From positions 1 to 18,452 of the forward strand of contig JAWODU010000051.1 of NCBI GenBank assembly GCA_046483125.1: a stretch of 18,452 nt of DNA, read 5' to 3'. The DNA is from JAWODU01 sp046483125 (GTDB taxonomy: Bacteria > Verrucomicrobiota > Kiritimatiellia > UBA8416 > JAWODU01). The notes under the pieces are model-generated. The model worked only from the letters and a program-made list of their open reading frames with translations, searched no databases and had not been told where the DNA came from. This document shows, piece by piece, positions 6,237-12,179 of the stretch; position 1 is the stretch's first letter; each line of letters starts with the position of its first letter. A program made the position numbers and the translations under genes.

Positions 6237-7280
6237 ATGAGCGTGATATTTCATAACAAACTCGCGGTAGCGCTACTGTGCGGGTTGTTTTTGAGCTCAT
6301 GCTCGGGATGTGGGAATGATCCATCGAAACCGCCGAATACCGAAAGGAACGGAGCAGAACAACTTATGGGTAACGAGATCCGCAAAACGGAAAAAGAATG
6401 GCGTCAGATCCTCTCTCGCGAACAGTACCGCGTTCTCAGACAATGCGGCACCGAGCGGCCGTTCACGGGCAAATACTACGATCATCACGGTACCGGCGTC
6501 TACTCCTGCGCCGCCTGCGGCGCGGAGCTGTTCCGCTCAACGGAAAAGTACGAATCCGGGTCCGGCTGGCCCAGCTTCCGGGATGCGGCCGAGAACGAAG
6601 CCGTCACCACCAGGGCAGACAGAAGCGCCGGCATGACGCGAACCGAAGTGCTCTGTGCCGCTTGCGGCAGTCACCTGGGACACGTTTTCCCCGACGGCCC
6701 CGACCCAACAGGTCTCCGTTACTGCATAAATTCCGTGGCCCTGGAGTTCGAAGCGTCTGAACCGAGTACGGACAGCGGGCGTCTTGAAACGGCGACTTTC
6801 GGTGCAGGCTGTTTCTGGTGCACCGAAGCGGCTTTCGAGACGCTGGACGGCGTCACTTCCGTAATTGTGGGTTATATGGGCGGCTCGACGGACAATCCCT
6901 CGTATAAGGACATATGCACCGGTAAAACCGGACATGCCGAGGTCGCCCGGGTTACCTACGATCCGAATAAAGTATCATACGAAGAACTCCTTGACGTGTT
7001 CTGGAAAATCCACGATCCTACGTCGCTGAACAGACAGGGGGCGGATGTCGGTACGCAATATCGCTCGGTTGTTTTTTATCATACACAGGAGCAGAAGACG
7101 GCCGCGGAAAAGGCAGTAAGACGCCTTGCGGGAAAGCACGCCAATCCCGTGGTTACGCAGATAACCGAGGCCGAGACGTTTTATAGGGCTGAGGAATATC
7201 ACCAGGATTACTACAGGAAGAACCCGGATGCTGCGTATTGTCGGGCGGTAATCGAGCCGAAGCTCAGAAAACTCGAATAG
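6237..7280 (+). CDS. msrBA: Lipoprotein MsrB-MsrA methionine sulfoxide reductase fusion
   Basis: Bifunctional repair enzyme reducing both stereoisomers of methionine sulfoxide. Residues 1-22 form a lipoprotein signal: basic HNK, a hydrophobic stretch, then lipobox LSSC with C22, so the mature protein would be membrane-anchored outside the cytoplasm. The MsrB domain (about 46-173) has zinc cysteines C91/C94 and C140/C143, the GWPSF motif and catalytic C163 in RYCINS; C70 in RQCGTE may be the recycling Cys. The MsrA domain (about 184-345) begins with ATFGAGCFWC (catalytic C192), has the GYMGG and GHAE motifs, and has C335 as likely resolving Cys. The order B then A is the reverse of the PilB-type MsrA-MsrB fusion. 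There is no clear Shine-Dalgarno. An electron donor (thioredoxin-like domain) is not fused and not in the window. It is followed by nfu after 36 bases. Confidence 0.93.
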   Translation: MSVIFHNKLAVALLCGLFLSSCSGCGNDPSKPPNTERNGAEQLMGNEIRKTEKEWRQILSREQYRVLRQCGTERPFTGKYYDHHGTGVYSCAACGAELFRSTEKYESGSGWPSFRDAAENEAVTTRADRSAGMTRTEVLCAACGSHLGHVFPDGPDPTGLRYCINSVALEFEASEPSTDSGRLETATFGAGCFWCTEAAFETLDGVTSVIVGYMGGSTDNPSYKDICTGKTGHAEVARVTYDPNKVSYEELLDVFWKIHDPTSLNRQGADVGTQYRSVVFYHTQEQKTAAEKAVRRLAGKHANPVVTQITEAETFYRAEEYHQDYYRKNPDAAYCRAVIEPKLRKLE

Positions 7281-7316
7281 CGGACACAAAACCATCACGG
7301 AATAGAGGGCATTGTT

Positions 7317-7544
7317 ATGGAAGAAAAGATCAAGGCGGCTCTCGATGAAGTGCGGCCTTCCCTGCAGGCGGACGGCGGCGATGCCGAGTTCGTGGAAGTC
7401 ACGGACGATGGAGTGGTAAAACTCAAACTTACGGGCGCCTGCTCGGGATGTCCCATGGCCCAGATAACGCTTAAAGCGGGAATCGAACGCTACCTCAAAG
7501 AAAAGGTTCCCGACGTGAAATCGGTCGAATCGGTACAATCCTGA
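7317..7544 (+). CDS. nfu: NifU C-terminal-domain (Nfu-type) Fe-S carrier
   Basis: A 75-residue stand-alone Nfu domain. The diagnostic motif is TGACSGCPMAQITLKAGIE, with C42 and C45 forming the CxxC that binds a bridging Fe-S cluster between two monomers. LQADGGDAEFVEV at residues 16-28 is also family-typical. Such proteins receive clusters from SUF/ISC/SMS scaffolds and pass them to apo-enzymes. AGAGGG about 7 bases before ATG 7317 is a good ribosome binding site. The gene follows msrBA closely on the same strand and may be cotranscribed. The smsCB scaffold in this window is an obvious upstream partner, although it is about 5 kb away and separately transcribed. Confidence 0.92.
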   Translation: MEEKIKAALDEVRPSLQADGGDAEFVEVTDDGVVKLKLTGACSGCPMAQITLKAGIERYLKEKVPDVKSVESVQS

Positions 7545-7576
7545 GGCGCCACAGCCGCCGTCAACGGAAAATCTTC

Positions 7577-7684
7577 ATGAAATCTTCTGCGCAAATTGCC
7601 GACACCCCTGCACAGCTAGATGAGCTGAAACAGCGGTTTCGAGGCGAATTGCGTTCCTGGCAGAGAACTTTACGTTATGCCTGA
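7577..7684 (+). CDS. Possible 35-residue small ORF overlapping the metXW start
   Basis: ATG 7577 opens a 35-codon frame ending at TGA 7682-7684, so it overlaps the first codons of metXW by 8 bases. The peptide is polar and helix-prone (QLDELKQRFRGELRSWQ). GGA lies about 9 bases before the ATG. It contains no run of Met or Cys codons, so it is not an obvious attenuation leader peptide. It might simply deliver ribosomes to metXW, whose own Shine-Dalgarno is weak, or be chance. Confidence 0.2.
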   Translation: MKSSAQIADTPAQLDELKQRFRGELRSWQRTLRYA

Positions 7685-9476
7685 CAACTCATCCCGCGAG
7701 AAAAGCGTCGGAATAGTCGAGACCCGGACTGCACGCATAGGCCTGCCACCGGAAGGGTTCGTTCTGGAATCCGGCGAAAGCCTGCCCGAACTGACGATTG
7801 CTTATGAATCCTACGGTACGCCGTCGGACTCGATGGACAACGCGGTGTACATATGCCACGCTCTGACTGGCGACGCGCACGTGGCGGGTTATCACTCCGA
7901 CAACGATACATCGCCCGGATGGTGGGACCAGATGGTCGGGCCCGGCAAGGGCATCGATACCGATTACTATCACGTCATCTGTTCGAACATGCTCGGGGGA
8001 TGCGCCGGGACGACGGGGCCGTCTTCGATTAACCCCGCAACCGGCCGGCCCTATGGATCGGCTTTCCCCAGGATAACCGTCACCGACATTGTCCGCGCCC
8101 AGAAACTCCTGATGGAACAGCTTGGTATCAGGCATCTTGCGGCCGTCATCGGCGGATCGTTCGGGGGAATGCAGGCGCTTGAGTGGGCTATCCTGTACCC
8201 CGATATGGTGGAAAGATGCGTCTGCGCCGCGTCGGCGGCTTCGCTTTCCGCGCAGGCCCTTGCATTTGACATTGTGGCCCGCGACGCCATTGTATCCGAT
8301 CCCGGCTGGCAGGGCGGTGAGTACTACGATTCGGACAGGGGCCCTGAGTGGGGCCTGGCGCACGCGCGCAAAATCGGGCACATCACCTATCTTTCGCCGG
8401 TAGTAATGCAGACAAAATTCGGGAGGCAGAAAAAAACATCGCCGGAAACCACGCCTGAGGCCCGACACCTCTTTGAAGTGGAAAACTATCTCAATCACCA
8501 GGGCCGAAAACTTGTAAACCGGTTTGATGCCAATTCGTACGTGCGTATAACCGATGCAATGGACGCCTACGATCTGGTCGAAAGATTCGGAGCGCTCTAC
8601 AGGGCTTTTGACGGCGTAAAAGCAAGATTTCTCGTGGTAGCTCTGAGTTCGGACTGGCTCTTCCCGCCGGAACAGTCCATCGAACTCGCCAACGGACTTC
8701 TCCAGGCGGGAAAGCGTGTGTCATGCTGTACCCTTCAGGCCCCGCACGGACACGACGCGTTTCTTATGGACGTTGAGAATCTCAATCGAGTTATCAGGGC
8801 TTTTTTACCCTGGGTCCCCGGCACTGCCCGTGATAACGCCAATGCCCGCGAGTGCGTGAAGCGGGAATGCGCCGTCATTGCCGATATGATACCCGAAGGG
8901 GCGAGAGTGCTGGACCTGGGTTGTGGGGACGGCAGTCTTCTTTCTCTCCTGGAACGCAGAAAGCATACAGTCGGCACCGGTGCAGACATAAATATCCGGA
9001 ACGTTATCGAGGTTATCGACAGGGGCCATGACGTATTCCACGGAGACGTTGACGCGGGGCTGGCAATAGTGCCGGACGGCGCCTATGACGCGGCAATCCT
9101 GAGCGAAACGCTTCAGGTCCTTCAACGGCCCCGTTTCGTTCTGCGGGAAATGCTCAGGATTGCCGGAGAAGGCGTCGTAAGTTTCCCCAATTTCGGCAGA
9201 CTGGATCACCGGCTCAGGCTGACCTTCAAGGGCCGTGTGCCGGAGGGAGGAGCATCGCCGCATGAATGGTATCATTCTCCCAACATTCACCCCTTTACGT
9301 GCCGCGACTTCATCGATCTCTGCAAAGCCGACGGCATAGAGATAGTGAGTCTTGCCTGTATTCCCGGCGGGGTAATCGGAGCGATATTGACCAGGTTCGG
9401 CTTGTGCAACCTCACTGCCGATCGTGTCGTCGCCAGAATTACCCGCGGCCCGGACTTCAAGGTCACAAAGGAGTAA
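7677..9476 (+). CDS. metXW: Homoserine O-acyltransferase MetX fused to MetW
   Basis: The N-terminal part (about 1-380) is an alpha/beta-hydrolase of the homoserine O-acetyltransferase family, which makes O-acyl-homoserine for methionine synthesis. NAVYICHALTGDAH, NMLGGCAGTTGPSS and the nucleophile elbow IGGSFGGMQ (S161) are all present, with D326 in SSDWLFPP and H359 in PHGHDAF completing the triad. The C-terminal part (about 395-595) is MetW, a methyltransferase-fold protein: VLDLGCGDG at 411-419, then FPNFGRLDHR and the WYHSPNIH region characteristic of MetW. MetW is known in other bacteria as a partner that supports MetX, so fusion gives obligatory 1:1 stoichiometry. The 599 residues equal the sum of the two proteins. 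The start at ATG 7677 has only a poor Shine-Dalgarno. Its last codons contain the ribosome binding site of cysE, which implies coupling. Whether the acyl donor is acetyl- or succinyl-CoA cannot be told from motifs alone. Confidence 0.93.
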   Translation: MPDNSSREKSVGIVETRTARIGLPPEGFVLESGESLPELTIAYESYGTPSDSMDNAVYICHALTGDAHVAGYHSDNDTSPGWWDQMVGPGKGIDTDYYHVICSNMLGGCAGTTGPSSINPATGRPYGSAFPRITVTDIVRAQKLLMEQLGIRHLAAVIGGSFGGMQALEWAILYPDMVERCVCAASAASLSAQALAFDIVARDAIVSDPGWQGGEYYDSDRGPEWGLAHARKIGHITYLSPVVMQTKFGRQKKTSPETTPEARHLFEVENYLNHQGRKLVNRFDANSYVRITDAMDAYDLVERFGALYRAFDGVKARFLVVALSSDWLFPPEQSIELANGLLQAGKRVSCCTLQAPHGHDAFLMDVENLNRVIRAFLPWVPGTARDNANARECVKRECAVIADMIPEGARVLDLGCGDGSLLSLLERRKHTVGTGADINIRNVIEVIDRGHDVFHGDVDAGLAIVPDGAYDAAILSETLQVLQRPRFVLREMLRIAGEGVVSFPNFGRLDHRLRLTFKGRVPEGGASPHEWYHSPNIHPFTCRDFIDLCKADGIEIVSLACIPGGVIGAILTRFGLCNLTADRVVARITRGPDFKVTKE

Positions 9477-9485
9477 TCAGTTTTG
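9467..9485 (+). promoter_or_regulatory. Shine-Dalgarno deciding a TTG start for cysE
   Basis: AAAGGAG (9467-9473) overlaps the final codon of metXW and stands directly before its TAA stop. It is 9 bases before TTG 9483. No ATG lies near the start, and the next in-frame Met codons are well inside the protein, so TTG is the most likely start. Confidence 0.7.
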
Positions 9486-10454
9486 CATTACGAAAAAGCC
9501 GTAAGTTCCTCGATTGCCGCAATAACAAAAGGCATAGCGCAATGCCGCGATTGTCCCGTAGGCACGCACCTGGACAGAGGCCTGAGGCTGGCGGGCCAGC
9601 AGGCCGTATCGCATCTCCTTGAAGACCTCATAGCGTTGATGTTTCCGGGATGCCACGGTCATGAAGAAATGCTTGCGGGCAGACTCGAGCATATCCTCAA
9701 GGAAAAGCTCCTTGACTCCGCAGGAGCGCTCAAAGACCGGATTATGCACGCTCTTGCACACGAATCGGCCGTCGGAGGGACAGCCGGAACCGTCGGCGAA
9801 CACGCCGACAGGGCAGATGAAATAACCGCCCGGATGGTATCGTCGCTTCCCGGAATACAGGCGGCTCTACAAGAGGACATTTCCGCAGGATACGAAGGCG
9901 ACCCCGCCGCCAGGTCCGCAATGGAAGTAGTTCTCAGTTATCCGTCCTTTAAAGCGGTAGCGGCTCACCGGATCGCCCACGTTCTTTACGAGTCCGGCGT
10001 GCCCTTGATTCCGAGAATGATGTCGGAAGATGCTCATTCCCGCACCGGAATTGACATACATCCGGGAGCAAAAATCGGCCGCGCATTCTTCATAGACCAC
10101 GGAACCGGAGTCGTGATCGGAGAAACCTGCGTTATCGGGGACCGCGTCAAAATCTACCAGGGAGTTACCTTGGGCGCGCTCAGCTTCCCTCTTGACGAGA
10201 ACGGCAACCCCGTCAAGGGAATCAAGAGACATCCCGACGCTGAAGACGACGTAACCATATACGGAGGCGCTACAATACTGGGCGACGTCACTATAGGAAA
10301 AGGTTCGGTGATCGGCGGAAATGTCTGGCTTACTCATTCTGTCCCGCCGTATTCAAAGGTATACAACCGCCAGCCCACTCCTCTGGTCAAACAGGCTAAT
10401 GGCCGGTGGCGAACGGCCGAAGGAGAATGGAACGACCCGGGAGCAGGCATATAG
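9483..10454 (+). CDS. cysE: Serine O-acetyltransferase
   Basis: Transfers acetyl from acetyl-CoA to serine, giving O-acetylserine for cysteine synthesis. Residues 1-150 form an all-helical N-terminal domain ending in LQEDISAGYEGDPAARS. Residues 180-295 are a left-handed beta-helix of hexapeptide repeats: TGIDIHPGAKIGRAFFID, then HGTGVVIGET, VTLGAL and ILGDVTIGKGSVIGGN. D191, D205 and H206 correspond by motif to the catalytic/binding residues of E. coli CysE. At 323 residues it is longer than E. coli CysE (273) and resembles the longer EpsC-like serine acetyltransferases. It starts with TTG behind AAAGGAG overlapping the metXW stop, so it is translationally coupled to metXW. The tail after the helix (about 300-323) is polar and basic and lacks the C-terminal Ile peptide of Enterobacteria, though the last residue is Ile. 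O-acetylserine sulfhydrylase is not in the window. Confidence 0.93.
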   Translation: MHYEKAVSSSIAAITKGIAQCRDCPVGTHLDRGLRLAGQQAVSHLLEDLIALMFPGCHGHEEMLAGRLEHILKEKLLDSAGALKDRIMHALAHESAVGGTAGTVGEHADRADEITARMVSSLPGIQAALQEDISAGYEGDPAARSAMEVVLSYPSFKAVAAHRIAHVLYESGVPLIPRMMSEDAHSRTGIDIHPGAKIGRAFFIDHGTGVVIGETCVIGDRVKIYQGVTLGALSFPLDENGNPVKGIKRHPDAEDDVTIYGGATILGDVTIGKGSVIGGNVWLTHSVPPYSKVYNRQPTPLVKQANGRWRTAEGEWNDPGAGI

Positions 10455-10455
10455 C

Positions 10456-10480
10456 AAAAACCCTCTGACGGCCGGGTCAG
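10456..10480 (-). terminator. Probable Rho-independent terminator of cbpA-cbpM
   Basis: On the minus strand CTGAC, loop CCGGCC, GTCAG, then AGGG and five T. The stem is only 5 bp and includes the cbpM stop codon. It sits in the 22-bp convergent gap between cysE and cbpM. On the plus strand no T run follows, so it would serve mainly the minus-strand operon. Confidence 0.4.
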
Positions 10481-10740
10481 TGTTCCACGCGACGTTCCAG
10501 TTCTTCTATCCTGTCAAGAAGCTCCAGGACAAGCGGCATCGAGGCCCAGCTCACGCCGAGTTCAACGTGGAGACGCCTGATTTTGAACACGTGACGAACT
10601 ATGTCTTTTCTGAAACACGGTTCGGGGCTTTGTTCATCCGGCTCAATTACTTCCAGAGCTACTAATCTTTCCAGAATCCGCTTCCGTAAGCCGGTTACGT
10701 AAGCCAGTTCATGAAGCGTCAGAATGTCAACGTTGTCCAT
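10477..10740 (-). CDS. cbpM: CbpM-type MerR-like modulator of the J-protein
   Basis: A small helical protein of the CbpM family, which binds the J domain of CbpA and modulates its co-chaperone activity. The sequence shows a MerR-like winged-helix core (LTLHELAYVTGLRKRILERLV) with the hallmark VIEP, then FRKDIVRHVFKIRRLHVELGV and a C-terminal coiled helix LVLELLDRIEELERRV. The frame is open from ATG 10761, but the ATG at 10738-10740 (seven codons later) has AGGA 7 bases upstream and gives an 87-residue protein beginning DNVDILTLHE, so it is preferred; the longer form is 94 residues. The gene directly follows cbpA, as in many bacteria, which supports the assignment. It could also act as a transcription factor, since the fold is shared with DNA-binding MerR domains. 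Confidence 0.87.
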   Translation of the reverse strand: MDNVDILTLHELAYVTGLRKRILERLVALEVIEPDEQSPEPCFRKDIVRHVFKIRRLHVELGVSWASMPLVLELLDRIEELERRVEH

Positions 10741-10772
10741 GCTTTGTTCCTGCTTTTTCATATAGCCGATTT

Positions 10773-11732
10773 TTAACTGCGCGGGTTGAATCCGGATTCT
10801 TTTGCCAGCTCCTCAAACAGCGATTTTTCCCTGGCGGTAAGCCTGGCTGGCACCGTTATTTTCAAAACGGCCAGAAGGTCTCCCGCGGGCTTTGCGCCGC
10901 GTTTCGGCAGTCCCCTGCCTTTCAGCCGCAGTTTCCTTCCCGACTGACTGCCGCGCGGTATTTTCAACGAAAGATTGCCATTCAGCGTAGAAATGCCCAC
11001 CTTCGCCCCAAGCGCGGCCTCCCATGGGGCAATGGGAAGGTCCGTTTCAAGATCGCGTCCCTTCAGTTTGAACCGCGGGTGAGGGGCAATCCGGATCTGC
11101 AGGTACAGGTCTCCCGGCGGGCCGCCTCCGGAACCCCTGCCTCCCTGGCCGGACAGCCTGATCCTCGCGCCCGCTTCCGTACCGGGCGGAATATTCACGT
11201 CGTAGTTCTTTTTCTGCCGATGAACGCGGCCTGATTTATCAATTTCCGCGGTCTGCAGTTGAAATGATTTCTTCGCGCCGAAAAACGCCTCTTCCAGGGA
11301 GATCGTTGCTTCGGCTTCATGGTCCCTGCCTCGCGTTTTCCATTCCCGGCGCCCGCCGGCAGGGCCCGCGCCGCCGCCGAACAATTCCGAAAAGAAGTCG
11401 CTGAAACCGCCCAGGTCTTCCCACGGTATACCCCCTTCGCGAGGACCGCCCCGGAATTCAAAACCGCCTGTCTGCCATCCCGGCGGCGGCGTAAACTCCT
11501 GACCTCTCTGCCAGTCTTGTCCGAGCCGGTCGTATTTCTTTCTTTTTTCCGGGTCCCCGAGCACTTCGTAAGCCTCGGCAACTTCCTTGAACCTGGCGGA
11601 CGCGTCGGGAGACTTGTTTACGTCCGGATGGTACTTGCACGCGAGCTTGCGGTAAGCCTTCTTTATCTCGTCCGCGGACGCGGAACGGTCAACGCCAAGT
11701 GCCTTGTAGTAATCGTGATATTTCGCGGGCAC
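10773..11732 (-). CDS. cbpA: J-domain co-chaperone CbpA (class B DnaJ)
   Basis: Stimulates DnaK ATPase and delivers unfolded clients. An N-terminal J domain (about 6-72) has HPD at 35-37 and the YEVLGDPEKRKKYD helix. A Gly/Phe/Pro-rich linker (about 78-130) follows, then two C-terminal beta domains with IPPGTEAGARIRLSGQG, PHPRFKLKGRDLETDLPI and LRLKGRGLP. There is no CxxCxGxG zinc finger, which excludes DnaJ proper and fits CbpA, as does the length of 319 residues. The start is GTG at 11732-11730, preceded by AGGAG with 5 bases spacing. cbpM follows after 11-32 bases depending on its start. A possible promoter with an overlapping inverted repeat lies immediately upstream. Confidence 0.93.
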   Translation of the reverse strand: MPAKYHDYYKALGVDRSASADEIKKAYRKLACKYHPDVNKSPDASARFKEVAEAYEVLGDPEKRKKYDRLGQDWQRGQEFTPPPGWQTGGFEFRGGPREGGIPWEDLGGFSDFFSELFGGGAGPAGGRREWKTRGRDHEAEATISLEEAFFGAKKSFQLQTAEIDKSGRVHRQKKNYDVNIPPGTEAGARIRLSGQGGRGSGGGPPGDLYLQIRIAPHPRFKLKGRDLETDLPIAPWEAALGAKVGISTLNGNLSLKIPRGSQSGRKLRLKGRGLPKRGAKPAGDLLAVLKITVPARLTAREKSLFEELAKESGFNPRS

Positions 11733-11755
11733 GGTAACTCCTGCTCAAACTGATC

Positions 11756-11790
11756 GAGTAATTGTTACTCTTCCGAGACGGCAATTTCAA
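11756..11790 (-). promoter_or_regulatory. Candidate cbpA promoter with operator-like inverted repeat
   Basis: On the minus strand TTGAAA (11790-11785) and AACAAT (11766-11761) are separated by 18 bases. The perfect inverted repeat GAGTAA-TTG-TTACTC (11756-11770) covers the -10 position, a usual place for a repressor operator. CTTGAAA also matches the -35 of heat-shock sigma-32 promoters, but I see no matching -10. It does not resemble CIRCE. Confidence 0.35.
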
Positions 11791-11890
11791 GAGCTTCGGA
11801 AATTCTCTCCACAATGCGTAACGTCATTGATCGACGCACGTTTTCCGGTATTTCCGCCGGATCGCGCTCATTACCTTGAATAATAAGGCC

Positions 11891-11965
11891 TTTGCGAAAA
11901 CCCGCATACCGGCACAGCCCTGACATCTTTGTGCGAAAACCCTGAGGCTGTGCTGTCGACGCAAA
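11891..11965. repeat. Interrupted inverted repeat with nested direct repeat
   Basis: TTTGCG (11891-11896) and GCACAGCC (11912-11919) are complemented in mirrored order by GGCTGTGC (11946-11953) and CGCAAA (11960-11965). Inside, GCGAAAACCC occurs twice (11894-11903 and 11933-11942). As RNA this gives a two-part stem with a 26-base loop. Function unknown. Confidence 0.4.
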
Positions 11966-12179
11966 CCGGCTCTTATCCCCGGATTTTCCACTATGCTTCT
12001 CCGGTTTTCCCCGATATGAAAAAACCTTCCACAGCCCTTATAGTCAGGACAGAAATCACGGCGTACAGGCAGCGGATAATGAAGGAGAAACGGCGCCAGG
12101 TTCGTGTCCATTGAAGACCTGTCGCTTTAAAGGAGTAGCCCTGTCTTTCATAGCCGGGGATTGTTCAGGCCATTGACCG

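Larger units (their letters stand above)
11733..12179. other. Divergent intergenic region between cbpA and polX
   Basis: 447 bases without a gene I can support. Open frames at 11824-12111 (minus), 11929-12114 (plus) and 12056-12247 (minus) look non-coding, and the last would overlap polX. The region contains the cbpA promoter/operator candidate and an interrupted inverted repeat at 11891-11965. It ends with a poor Shine-Dalgarno (AGG) before polX. Confidence 0.6.

Noticed and set aside
7545..7676. SAM or other riboswitch before metXW
   Set aside because: The 130-base gap shows none of the conserved SAM-riboswitch segments and no terminator hairpin.
7689..8498. Minus-strand frame of 269 codons opposite metXW
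   Set aside because: Antisense to a clear MetX domain; composition is Arg/Gly/Val-rich and no motif is seen.
11824..12111. Minus-strand 95-codon frame between cbpA and polX
   Set aside because: Cys/Arg-rich product without family resemblance, no Shine-Dalgarno, and it runs through the nested repeats at 11891-11965.
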